From an uncultured Eubacteriales bacterium (GTDB taxonomy: Bacteria; Bacillota; Clostridia; Christensenellales; Aristaeellaceae): a stretch of DNA of 64,000 nucleotides. Location of the stretch: NCBI GenBank assembly GCA_902777335.1, contig CACYTF010000001.1:1-64000 (forward strand), in the 5' to 3' direction. A program made the translations under genes and the position numbers. Numbering within the stretch: the stretch's first letter is position 1; each line of letters begins with the position of its first letter. This document shows, one piece after another, positions 13,642 to 21,850 of the stretch. The notes under the pieces are model-generated. The model was not told where the DNA came from. It searched no databases and worked only from the letters and a program-made list of their open reading frames with translations.

Positions 13642-15386
13642 AGAGCGGGACCTCCTTTGTCTTGCGTTGGCATCAAATCCGAAGCGCCGGCCTCCGCCGC
13701 CGCGTCCTCCGAGTTCAGAAGCCGCGCCACGTCCGCCGCCGCCCCCACCGGCTTCGGGGCCTCGGACGCGTCGCCATTCAGCAGCTCCATAAACAGCTTC
13801 GCGACGGCGAGGGCGCCCCGGCGGTGCAGGTGGCTGTCGTCCGCCGCGCCCTCCGGGTAGTTGGGATGGCCCGCGGGCACGTGGCAGAACAGCGCCCGGC
13901 TGCCCGCCTCCCCCAGCCGGGCCAGCAGCGCGGTGGTCCCGGCCTCCAGGTCGACAAGCGGTACGCCCACCCGCGCGGCACAAGCGCGCATGGCGTCGGG
14001 GTAGCCGCCGTGGGTGGGCACGACCCGGCCTTCGCCGTCGAACAGCCGCCGGGCCACGGACGTGGCCAGTATGGGTTGCGCCCCGTGCCGCCGGGCGGCC
14101 TCCACGTATTGCGCCAGGTGCGCCGGGTAGGTGTTTTCGGGGTCGGTGTGGCGCTTCGGGTCGTCCTTTTCGTCGTTGTGGCCGAACGAGATCACCAGCC
14201 TGTCCCCGGGGCGCAGGCAGGGCTCGATGGCGCTCAGCCGCCCCTCGTCGATGAAGCTCTTGCTGGAGCGCCCGTTCACGGCGCAGTTCTGGACGAATTC
14301 ATCCGCCGGCAGAAACGCCTGCAGCGCCTGGCCCCAGCCGGTCATCGGGGCGCGCCGGGCCGGGTAGTCGGCCATCGTGGAATCGCCGCACAGGTACCAG
14401 GTGACACCGGGCCGGTCGGGCCGCCAGCCGTCCCAGCCGGACAGCACGTCCTGGAGCGTCACCGCCTCGGCCTCCCAGTCGGTCAGCCGCGCCTCGGCGG
14501 GGTGGCGCGCGGACAGGTCCGCCCGGGCCCCCGTCGTGCCCCACTCGCCGCAGCGCCCGGTGATTTTGCGCTTTTCGTCCCAGTCCTCAAAGCCGGCGGG
14601 CGACACGCAGGCGTCCATGTCGCACTGAAGAAACAGCGTGCGGGCAAAGGCGCGCCAGGGCCGGCCCAGCTTGCCCGCGCCGGGCGGGCAAGCGCCGGTG
14701 AGCCTGCAGCGGTGGAACACCAGGCCGTAGGGCTGGGCCTCGGGGGTGTTGGCCGCGGTGTACCAGCCGCCGCCCGGGCCCATGAACAGCGTGCACCGCT
14801 CGAACCAGCAGCGGTAGGGGCCGAACACGAAGTCCACGTCGCCGCGAATGAAGCAGTCCTCGAAGTACTGCCGGGCGCGGGTGGGCGGGCAGTCCCCCAC
14901 CTCCGCCACGCAGTCGGCGCTGCCGCGCCTGGGCGCGATGTCGCGTTCGATCTTCGGCATCAGGGGGCCGCAGAACAGCGTGTCCTGATGGGCGATGAAT
15001 TTGCAGTTCCGCCAGACGCCCCGGTCCCCCGCGGCGTACACCGCCACGGCCTGGCCCGCGTCATGGCCGTCGCCGGCGTCGTTGCGCACGGTCAGGTTCT
15101 CCACGGTCACATTGTTGCCGGTGACCAGCAGCGTGAAGGACAGGAAGGTCCCCCGCGGCGTGCCGTCCGGAAAGGTGTCCTTCGCGCAGGCCGAGTGGGT
15201 CAGCACGGTCTGCCCGGCGCTCTCCCCCACGATGCGCACGTTGTCCTTGTCCACCACCACGCGCTCGCGGTACTCCCCCGGGCGCACCAGCAGCAGCGCC
15301 GGCGCCCGTCCGCCGCCGGGGATGGCGTCGACGGCGGCCTGGATATTGGTGAAATCGCCGGTGCCGTCCTTTGAAATGACGAACAT
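13638..15386 (-). CDS. Pectin methylesterase (CE8) - rhamnogalacturonan acetylesterase (CE12) fusion
   Basis: 582 aa, ATG after GGAGG. The N-terminal half is a beta-helix pectinesterase: GQAVA (Q112), HQDTLF (catalytic acid/base D135) and GDVDFVFG (nucleophile D185). The C-terminal half is an SGNH esterase of the rhamnogalacturonan acetylesterase type: block I CGDSTM, the oxyanion block NGRSSKS, GHND, and the final DDSHLH carrying the Asp/His. It would remove methyl and acetyl esters from pectic oligosaccharides. There is no signal peptide, so the substrates must be imported, consistent with the adjacent ABC importer. The stop overlaps the next gene's start. Confidence 0.88.
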   Translation of the reverse strand: MFVISKDGTGDFTNIQAAVDAIPGGGRAPALLLVRPGEYRERVVVDKDNVRIVGESAGQTVLTHSACAKDTFPDGTPRGTFLSFTLLVTGNNVTVENLTVRNDAGDGHDAGQAVAVYAAGDRGVWRNCKFIAHQDTLFCGPLMPKIERDIAPRRGSADCVAEVGDCPPTRARQYFEDCFIRGDVDFVFGPYRCWFERCTLFMGPGGGWYTAANTPEAQPYGLVFHRCRLTGACPPGAGKLGRPWRAFARTLFLQCDMDACVSPAGFEDWDEKRKITGRCGEWGTTGARADLSARHPAEARLTDWEAEAVTLQDVLSGWDGWRPDRPGVTWYLCGDSTMADYPARRAPMTGWGQALQAFLPADEFVQNCAVNGRSSKSFIDEGRLSAIEPCLRPGDRLVISFGHNDEKDDPKRHTDPENTYPAHLAQYVEAARRHGAQPILATSVARRLFDGEGRVVPTHGGYPDAMRACAARVGVPLVDLEAGTTALLARLGEAGSRALFCHVPAGHPNYPEGAADDSHLHRRGALAVAKLFMELLNGDASEAPKPVGAAADVARLLNSEDAAAEAGASDLMPTQDKGGPAL

Positions 15387-15421
15387 ATCCTCCGTCCTCC
15401 TCTGATCGAATCAACGCAACC

Positions 15422-15446
15422 GGGCCGCCGCGAAGCGCGGCGGCCC
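15422..15446 (-). terminator. Hairpin between the solute-binding protein and esterase genes
   Basis: A perfect 11-bp GC stem (15422-15432 with 15436-15446) and 3-nt loop, without a strong U-run. It sits 26 nt past the binding-protein stop. It may stabilise that mRNA 3' end and reduce expression of the downstream esterases. Confidence 0.55.
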
Positions 15447-15472
15447 AAGGAAGGATTGTCGAATGGGTTTGT

Positions 15473-17023
15473 TTATTTCAGGGAAGCCAGGTAGCGGTCA
15501 TACTGGGCCTGGCGGACCTTCAGCAGCTCGCCGATCTGCATGGACTCCAGCGTGGCGATGTAGGAATCGAACTCGGCCTCGATGTCGGCGTAGCCGCTGA
15601 TGAAGGCGACGGCGCGCTCGTTGACATAGGTGTCGATGTCGACCATGTACATGCTGCTCACAGCGGCCTCGTCCGGGGTGGAATACACCGTCGGGAAGGG
15701 CGCGCGGATGTAGGGCTCCTCAAAGGTGCGGTCGTTCTGCACGTGCCAGTCGGCCAGCAGCACGTCGGTCGCGGGCGTGGACTGCTGAGAGGGCATGTTG
15801 GGCGCGTTGATGCCCAGGCCCTGGTACCAGATGGTGTCCTCGGTGCAGCGGGGCAGATAGTGACGGTTGCCGTCCGCGTCCACCTCATAGGTCAGGCCTT
15901 CCATGCCCCAGACGTACAGGTCCTGGGCCTCCTCGGACATGGCGTAGTCCAGGAACTTGACGGCCAGCTCGATGTTGTTGGCCTTGGCGTTGATGCCGAA
16001 CACGGAGCTGACGGGGTTGCGGCCCACGTAGAAGCCCGCGTGCTCGCCGGACAGCGGCGCGGCGCCGGCGATGATGCCCACGGTGCCGTCGTAGTTCGGA
16101 TACTGGGCGCTGTACAGCGTGCTCATCTGCCAGGAGTAGTCGTAGGTGGCGCCGGTCTGGTCGTTGGCGCAGCGGGCGGTGATCTGGTCGCGGTTCAGGG
16201 AGGTGAACTCGGTCTCCAGCAGGCCTTCCTCATACAGGCCGTGCAGGAAGGTCAGGTAGGCCTTGTAGGCTTCCTTCTCGTAGGCGGCGTAGTGCACCAC
16301 GCCCTCGTCGTCGGCGTAGAAGCCGGACACCAGGTCCAGGCCGAAGGCCGGGCCGAACATGTAGGGCAGGAAGGCGCTCATGACGGACATGGGCACTTCG
16401 TCGGCCTCGCCGTTGCCGTTCATGTCGGCGTCCTTGATGGCGCGCAGGTAGGCCACGAAGTCATCCAGCGTGGTGGGCGCTTCCAGGCCCAGCTTCTCCA
16501 GCCAGGGCATGTTCAGCATCATCACGGGCTGGTAGTTGTTGGTGACCACGGTCTGGGGCACATAGTAGATGTGGCCGTCCACGGCGGTCAGCATGGCCTT
16601 GATGTTCGGATACTTCTCCAGGAAGGCCACGTAGTTGGGCATGATGTCAAAGTGCGTGTCCAGGGGCTCCAGCATGCCGGAGGACAGGTAATCCATGTTC
16701 AGGTCCAGGTCGGGCATCTGCAGGATGTCCGGCAGGTCCTGGCCGGCGGCCAGCATGGGGCTGACGGAGTCGGAGTACACGGTGGGGTCGATCAGGTTCC
16801 AGTTGATGGTGACGCCCGCGCGGCTGGCGATCTCGTTCAGCAGGGTCGCGTCGGACAGGTCGACGGTGGAATACCAGGAGTTCATGGCCAGAATGCTCAC
16901 CGCGGCGCCCTCCTCGGTGGTGAGGGGCAGCTCGGCAAGGTTCAGGCTCTCGGCAAAGCCGACAGCGCACAGGGCCAGCATCAGCGCCAGCGCCAGGGAC
17001 AGAACACGGGTAATCTTCTTCAT
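15473..17023 (-). CDS. Extracellular solute-binding protein, LplA/YtcQ type (family 1)
   Basis: 516 aa. Start chosen at ATG 17023 because AAAGGAG lies 8 nt upstream; an in-frame ATG at 17041 would overlap that site. A signal peptide (MKKITRVLSLALAL...) ends near GFA-ES. The Cys in LALC lacks a proper lipobox, so lipid anchoring is uncertain. The rest matches large oligosaccharide-binding proteins of the LplA/YtcQ group (PDILQMPDLD, ADMNGNGEADEVP calcium-loop-like segment). It presents oligosaccharides to the two permeases encoded just upstream. No ATPase gene is present; such systems usually share an MsmX-type ATPase encoded elsewhere. Confidence 0.9.
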   Translation of the reverse strand: MKKITRVLSLALALMLALCAVGFAESLNLAELPLTTEEGAAVSILAMNSWYSTVDLSDATLLNEIASRAGVTINWNLIDPTVYSDSVSPMLAAGQDLPDILQMPDLDLNMDYLSSGMLEPLDTHFDIMPNYVAFLEKYPNIKAMLTAVDGHIYYVPQTVVTNNYQPVMMLNMPWLEKLGLEAPTTLDDFVAYLRAIKDADMNGNGEADEVPMSVMSAFLPYMFGPAFGLDLVSGFYADDEGVVHYAAYEKEAYKAYLTFLHGLYEEGLLETEFTSLNRDQITARCANDQTGATYDYSWQMSTLYSAQYPNYDGTVGIIAGAAPLSGEHAGFYVGRNPVSSVFGINAKANNIELAVKFLDYAMSEEAQDLYVWGMEGLTYEVDADGNRHYLPRCTEDTIWYQGLGINAPNMPSQQSTPATDVLLADWHVQNDRTFEEPYIRAPFPTVYSTPDEAAVSSMYMVDIDTYVNERAVAFISGYADIEAEFDSYIATLESMQIGELLKVRQAQYDRYLASLK

Positions 17024-17099
17024 GACGGTATCTCCTTTCATATTTGTGAACGCTTTCGCGTTACAACCACGTTTGTCGTTCGGCGCGCGCCGGACGGAA

Positions 17100-18020
17100 T
17101 CAGCCCTTCACCGCGCCCAGCATCGTGCCCGCGATCAGGTATTTCTGCACGAAGGGGGTGATGGTGAAGATCGGTATGGCGGCCAGCACGATGCACACGT
17201 AGCGGATCTTCAGCGTGTTCTGGGCCGCCGCGGCCGCGCCGGTGGTGCCCGCCTGCTGGAGGATCTCGCTGGAGGACAGTATCAGCACGCGCCGCAGGAA
17301 CATCTGCAGGGGCTGCAGGGCCGCGTCGCCCAGGTACAGCATGGCGTTGAAGAAATCGTTGTAGCGGGCCACCGCGTAGTACAGCGTCAACACCGCCAGC
17401 GTGGGCTTGATCAGCGGCACGGCGATGTGCAGCATCATGTAGAAGTCGGAGGCGCCGTCCAGCGAGGCGTTTTCAAACAGGTCGCTGGGCACGCGGGACA
17501 TGGCGCTGCGGCAGATCATCATGTTGTAGGTGCTGACCAGCACCGGCAGTATCATCGCGAAGCGGCTGTTGTACAGGCCCAGGCCGGTGACCACCATGTA
17601 GGTGGGAATCAGGCCGCCGGAGAAGTACATCGTGAACACCACGAAGAAGTTCAGCGGGCGGCGCAGGAAGAAGTGCTTCTTCGACAGCGGGTACGCGCCC
17701 AGGCAGGTGAAGATCACGTTGGCGATGGTGCCGAACACGGTGTAGATGAAGGTGTTGCCATAGCTGGTCCACAACTGCTTGTACTTGGTCACCATGCCGA
17801 AGGCGTCCAGCGAAAAGCCCTTGGGCAGCAGCAGCACGTCGCCCCGGGCCACCGCCGCGCCGTCGGAGATGGACACCGACACCACGTAGAGGAACGGATA
17901 CAGCGTGATGATCACGGCGAACAGCACCAGCGCCCAGATGATGATGTCCAGCACCTTGTCTCCCGCGCTCTCGGTGCGGAAGGAATCGGGCTTGGCGCCC
18001 CGCGCGGCTTTCAGCATCAT
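17100..18020 (-). CDS. ABC sugar permease, LplC/YtcP type
   Basis: 306 aa with six predicted helices. It carries the binding-protein-dependent permease EAA-like region (ENASLDGASDFYMMLHIAVPLIKP) that contacts the ATPase. It starts 34 nt after the lplB-type gene, with GAGAGGGG upstream. It pairs with that permease to import oligosaccharides. In Bacillus the related YesOPQ system imports rhamnogalacturonan fragments, which fits the neighbouring pectin esterases. Confidence 0.92.
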   Translation of the reverse strand: MMLKAARGAKPDSFRTESAGDKVLDIIIWALVLFAVIITLYPFLYVVSVSISDGAAVARGDVLLLPKGFSLDAFGMVTKYKQLWTSYGNTFIYTVFGTIANVIFTCLGAYPLSKKHFFLRRPLNFFVVFTMYFSGGLIPTYMVVTGLGLYNSRFAMILPVLVSTYNMMICRSAMSRVPSDLFENASLDGASDFYMMLHIAVPLIKPTLAVLTLYYAVARYNDFFNAMLYLGDAALQPLQMFLRRVLILSSSEILQQAGTTGAAAAAQNTLKIRYVCIVLAAIPIFTITPFVQKYLIAGTMLGAVKG

Positions 18021-18054
18021 ACAATCATCCCCCTCTCGTCATTCCGGGCCGCCC

Positions 18055-19017
18055 TCACCACAGCGAGGAGCCGGTCATCCGGCGGGACAGCCAGTTGGAG
18101 GTCACCACGAACACGAAGCCCACCGCGGAATAGAACAGGCCGACGGCCGAGGCGTAGCCGTAGCTGTGATTCTCAATGCCCTGGCGATAGACGTAGGTGG
18201 AGATGACGTCGCCGGTCTCGTACACCGCGGGCGAATACATCAGGTAGACCTTCTCGAAGCCCACGTTCAGCAGGTTGCCCAGCGTCATGATGAGCAGCAG
18301 TATGATCGTCTCGGAGATCATCGGCAGCACCAGGTGGATGATCTTCTGCCAGCGGGACGCGCCGTCCACGTTCATGGCCTCGTACAGCTCCGGGTCGATG
18401 CCCATGATGGCCGCCACGAATATGATGGAGTTGAAGCCGAAGGTCTGCCAGGAGCCGGAGATCACGTACAGCCGGCGGAACCAGTGGGGGTCGGACATGA
18501 AGTTCACGGCCTTGCCGCCCATGCGCACGATCATCTGGTTGATGATGCCCGAGGACGGCGACAGGAAGTTGGTCATCATGCCCACCACCACCACGGTGGA
18601 GATGAAGTAGGGCAGATAGGTGATCACCTGGGCCACCTTGCCGAAGCGCTTGGCGCGCAGCTGGGTGATGGCGATGGCGAATATGATCGGAATCGGGAAG
18701 CCGAAGATCAGCGAGTAGAAGGACAGCAGGAAGGTGTTGCGGATCAGCCGCCAGGCGAACACCGAGCTGAAAAACTGCTTGAACCACTGAAGCCCGACCC
18801 ACTTGCTTGTGAACAGCCCGGCAAAGCCGCTGCCCATCCTGAAGTCCTCAAAGCCCATCACGATGCCCACCATCGGCAGATAGCAGAACACCAGGTAGTA
18901 GATGAGCACGGGCAGGAACATCAAAAGCAGCCGCCAGTCCCGCACGAACTTTTTGCGCAGCGGATGGCGGGCCATGTATACGACCGTCGAGCCCGCTTCA
19001 TTTGCACGCCTATTCAA
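18055..19017 (-). CDS. ABC sugar permease, LplB type
   Basis: 320 aa. The start is a TTG at 19017 with GGGAGGG about 8 nt upstream; the next in-frame ATG (15 codons in) has no ribosome site. Six transmembrane helices and the EAA loop YEAMNVDGASRWQKIIHLVLP are present. It is the first structural gene of the importer. No convincing promoter was found in 19018-19131 apart from the AT-rich tail of the upstream terminator. Confidence 0.9.
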   Translation of the reverse strand: MNRRANEAGSTVVYMARHPLRKKFVRDWRLLLMFLPVLIYYLVFCYLPMVGIVMGFEDFRMGSGFAGLFTSKWVGLQWFKQFFSSVFAWRLIRNTFLLSFYSLIFGFPIPIIFAIAITQLRAKRFGKVAQVITYLPYFISTVVVVGMMTNFLSPSSGIINQMIVRMGGKAVNFMSDPHWFRRLYVISGSWQTFGFNSIIFVAAIMGIDPELYEAMNVDGASRWQKIIHLVLPMISETIILLLIMTLGNLLNVGFEKVYLMYSPAVYETGDVISTYVYRQGIENHSYGYASAVGLFYSAVGFVFVVTSNWLSRRMTGSSLW

Positions 19018-19131
19018 GCCCTCGCCCTCCCTCGTGAAACTCGGGCGCCATTCGCGCCGTTTTCGTTATTCTTCACAGCCTTTGGGGCCGTCCTTATGTC
19101 ATATCGCTGATAAAATAATAAAATAAAAGCG

Positions 19132-19186
19132 CCCGCCGGGCAAGCATCAATTCTTTCCACGGCATTTTTTGATGCTTCCCGGCGGG
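19132..19186 (-). terminator. Terminator after the AraC-type regulator gene
   Basis: An 18-bp stem with a single bulged base (19132-19150 with 19169-19186), followed on the minus strand by a T-rich tract (GCTTTTATTTTATTATTTTA). It separates the regulator from the transporter genes. Confidence 0.8.
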
Positions 19187-19213
19187 AAAACGCGGTATTG
19201 CAGGGGGGGGCGG

Positions 19214-21394
19214 CTACTTCCTGAAATCGCTGGGATTCATGTTCATGACGGCCTTGAAGTTGCGGCGGAAGGTCAGAAGGTTGGCAAAGCCGCAGCGCCC
19301 GGCGATCTCCTCCAGGGACAGGTCGGTCTGCTCCAGCAGCCGGGCCGCCTCGTGGATCTGGCAGTCCCGCACGTATTGCAGATAGGTCTTGCCGAAGGCG
19401 GCCTTGCACACGCTGCCCACCAGCTTCCCGGACACGCCGAAGTGATCGGCCACGCCCGCCAGCGACAGGTCCGGATTCATCAGGTTCGCGTTGATGTAGT
19501 CGCAGATCTCCTGCTCCAGCGCCGCGGGGTTCCCCTCGCCCATGACCTCGCTCTGGCAGGTACGCATGGCCTCGGCCAGCAGGCCGCGGTAGTAGTCGAA
19601 TATCTCCTCGATGGTCGCCGGCTGGGGCGCGCGCTCCACCCGCACGTGGGTGGTGCTCTGCTCGCTGACATCCCGCAGCGCGCCGCTGATGGCGCTGTGC
19701 AGCTCGTCCACCAGCTGTCGGGTCGCCTCCGGCGTCAGCGCCGCCCGGTGGAAGTTGGCCTCCCAGAGACTGTCCATGAAGGCGTTCAGGTCCGCCAGGC
19801 TGCCCTCCCGAAGGCCCGCGGTGATGCGCCGCTGGGCGTCCCGGGGGAATTCGTAGTCCCTGCGGGCGGCCTCGACGTCCTTGTCCTCGAAGTACACGCT
19901 GCCGCGGCCGCCGGTGAGCATCATGCCCAGCGCGCGCTCCGCCTCGTCGCAGGCGTCCCGCAGGCGCTCCAGCTCCGTTCGCGGGGCGCTCACGCCGATG
20001 GTGACGGCGATCTGCGCGTCGTCCAGCGCCTCCTCGATGCGCTTGAGCATGTCGTAAAACACATTCTCGATTTCCGCGGCGTCGTCGCTGTTCACCACCA
20101 CCACCAGCGTCGAAATGTCCCGGGGAATGCAGGCCACGGCCCGCTCCTCGTTTGCAAAGGCCTGGCAGGCGTGGGCCGCCAGCGCCCGGGCGTCCAGCCT
20201 GCGCTGCTCCGAGGCCGCCCGGGGACCCAGGGCCGCCAGGTTCACAATGCCCACGGCGAAGCAGCTCCGGCGCAGCTCCCAGAACTGCTCCTCCCGCAGT
20301 ACCTCCATCTGCGCCTGCCGCACGCTGCCGTTGAGCAGCTGGTGCAGCGCGCCCTGGCTGGCGTAGGGGGATATGGTGATCATGCGCTCCCGATAGCCGT
20401 TGCGCTCGCCGATCAGATCGGCGATGCTCTTCAGGATGTCGCCCATCTCGTCCGCGCCGCCCGGCTCCCGCTCCACCATCCGCGAAAGCTCGCCGATGGG
20501 CCGGTACCGGCTGCGCGTGTAGCGGTAGGCGATGAATATGAACGCCGCGCCCAGCAGCGCCATGCCCAGCACCGGCGTCAGCGCCGCCATCCGGAAGGGC
20601 ACCGCCAGGGCGTCGGGCGCCAGCTGCAGCCGGTATCGTATGCCGCCGCCCACCAGGCTTGCGACCTCAAAGATCTCCCCCGGACCATCCAGGGTCCCGA
20701 CGGCGTCCAGCACCTCGGAATACCGGGACAGCTCCGCCCCGCTGAAGCTCTGGCGGGCGTCGTCCAGTATCTCATCCAGCGCGGAAAGGTCGATCAGCAC
20801 CAGGGAGACGCCCTTGGCCGAGCCGCCCACCCGCCCGCTGTAGGCGTCGGCATAGATCAAAAAGCGCTTGTTCAGCGTGATGTTGGTCTCCCCCCGCAGG
20901 GCCAGCAGCTCGGCCGCGCTGGCCACGCCGATCCAGGGCGTCCTGTCCAGGCCCGCGATGGCCGTGTTCAGCGATATGACCGTGCCCGGCGCGTACAGCC
21001 GGTTGTCCTCATGAAAGCCCAGCAGTATCGAATACACGTCCAGGCTGCCCGAGGTGCCCTTGATGCGCTTGAGCTCGGAGATGGCGCGGTACAGCTGCAT
21101 CGAATCGACGGTGCCGTTTTCGATGTAGGCCTTCTGGTACAGCTCCCGCACGCTCTCGGAGCTGTTCATGGCGTTGCACAGGGCCTGGGCCGTCAGCAGG
21201 TGCCGGTCCAGCCGGGTGCACAGGGCGTTGGCCCGCTGCCAGCAGGTCTCCCGGGCCATCTCCCGATAGTTGGAGCGATAGGAGTACAGATACCAGCCGC
21301 AAAAGCCCGTCACAAACAGTGTGATGATCAGCACATAGGGCAAAAACAGCCGCCTGAACACGCCGCTCTTGAGATAGCTTCCGCCGCCTCGCAT
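19214..21394 (-). CDS. Membrane-bound AraC-family regulator (YesN/YtdP-like)
   Basis: 726 aa. Start chosen at ATG 21394, preceded by GGGAGGATTG; an in-frame ATG 15 nt upstream lies over that site. Transmembrane helix 1 (about 17-38) is followed by an extracellular sensor region (about 45-285), helix 2 (about 290-310, MALLGAAFIFIAYRY), a long cytoplasmic linker, and a C-terminal double helix-turn-helix (about 625-726, LSLEEIAGRCGFANLLTF). One-component regulators of this layout sit beside LplABC/YesOPQ importers and activate them on sensing oligosaccharides. It has its own promoter and terminator. Confidence 0.88.
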   Translation of the reverse strand: MRGGGSYLKSGVFRRLFLPYVLIITLFVTGFCGWYLYSYRSNYREMARETCWQRANALCTRLDRHLLTAQALCNAMNSSESVRELYQKAYIENGTVDSMQLYRAISELKRIKGTSGSLDVYSILLGFHEDNRLYAPGTVISLNTAIAGLDRTPWIGVASAAELLALRGETNITLNKRFLIYADAYSGRVGGSAKGVSLVLIDLSALDEILDDARQSFSGAELSRYSEVLDAVGTLDGPGEIFEVASLVGGGIRYRLQLAPDALAVPFRMAALTPVLGMALLGAAFIFIAYRYTRSRYRPIGELSRMVEREPGGADEMGDILKSIADLIGERNGYRERMITISPYASQGALHQLLNGSVRQAQMEVLREEQFWELRRSCFAVGIVNLAALGPRAASEQRRLDARALAAHACQAFANEERAVACIPRDISTLVVVVNSDDAAEIENVFYDMLKRIEEALDDAQIAVTIGVSAPRTELERLRDACDEAERALGMMLTGGRGSVYFEDKDVEAARRDYEFPRDAQRRITAGLREGSLADLNAFMDSLWEANFHRAALTPEATRQLVDELHSAISGALRDVSEQSTTHVRVERAPQPATIEEIFDYYRGLLAEAMRTCQSEVMGEGNPAALEQEICDYINANLMNPDLSLAGVADHFGVSGKLVGSVCKAAFGKTYLQYVRDCQIHEAARLLEQTDLSLEEIAGRCGFANLLTFRRNFKAVMNMNPSDFRK

Positions 21395-21497
21395 CGTCAA
21401 TCCTCCCATTGCGCCACGCCTGTATCATCGCGGTTGGCTTCAAGCATGACGCTCTCATCCCCAACCCAACGCTCAACGCTCTCATTCATCTCATCCC

Positions 21498-21526
21498 ATT
21501 ATACTACCTCCTTCCCCCGCGGGCAA
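21498..21526 (-). promoter_or_regulatory. Promoter of the AraC-type regulator gene
   Basis: On the minus strand TTGCCC (21521-21526), 17 nt, then TATAAT (21498-21503). The predicted start lies about 95 nt before the ATG. Confidence 0.65.
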
Positions 21527-21615
21527 CACTTTTTGGCGCAGTGCCTCACATCCCGACCCGATCATGCCCGTTTCACCCGCCACCGTCCGTTCAGCGATTT
21601 TTTACATTCCGGGGC

Positions 21616-21647
21616 TTGACAAATCGCCGCCTTGGATGTATTATAAT
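21616..21647 (+). promoter_or_regulatory. tRNA-Arg promoter
   Basis: TTGACA (21616-21621) with TATTAT (21639-21644) at 17 nt, or TATAAT (21642-21647) at 20 nt. It lies 27 nt before the tRNA 5' end. Confidence 0.75.
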
Positions 21648-21673
21648 TAAGCGCTTTGCGAGAGCGAAGCCAT

Positions 21674-21750
21674 GGTCCCTTAGCTCAGCTGGATAGAGCG
21701 TCTGGCTACGGACCAGAAGGTCAGGGGTTCGAATCCCTTAGGGTCCGCCA
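21674..21750 (+). tRNA. tRNA-Arg (anticodon ACG)
   Basis: 77 nt with a complete cloverleaf. D-arm GCTC/GAGC, anticodon stem TCTGG/CCAGA around loop CTACGGA (anticodon ACG, read as ICG by TadA), T-arm AGGGG-TTCGAAT-CCCTT, discriminator G and encoded CCA. The acceptor stem GGTCCCT/AGGGTCC has a U-U mismatch at position 3-70; all other pairs form. Confidence 0.95.
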
Positions 21751-21793
21751 AAGCGAAAATCCTGTCGGCGAGTGTCGGCAGGGTTTTCGCTTT
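21750..21793. terminator. Terminator after tRNA-Arg (bidirectional)
   Basis: A 15-bp stem with one G-U pair (AAAGCGAAAATCCTG with CAGGGTTTTCGCTTT) and a 14-nt loop, followed by TTTGTATTCTT. It also lies downstream of the convergent MATE gene and may end that transcript. Confidence 0.7.
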
Positions 21794-21796
21794 GTA

Positions 21797-21838
21797 TTCT
21801 TCAGTTTTAAGTTTTCAGTTTCCATTCTTCAGTTGTTC
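21797..21838. repeat. Degenerate heptamer repeat tract
   Basis: AT-rich stretch built of roughly 7-nt units. On the minus strand it reads as variants of AAAACTG, and the 10-mer TTCTTCAGTT occurs at both ends on the plus strand. It lies between the tRNA terminator and the MATE stop. Confidence 0.45.
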
Positions 21839-21850
21839 CGACAGGATTTT

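Noticed and set aside
21395..21615. Second RNA gene upstream of the tRNA
   Set aside because: Only promoter elements for the AraC-type gene and the tRNA could be recognised; no conserved RNA structure was seen.
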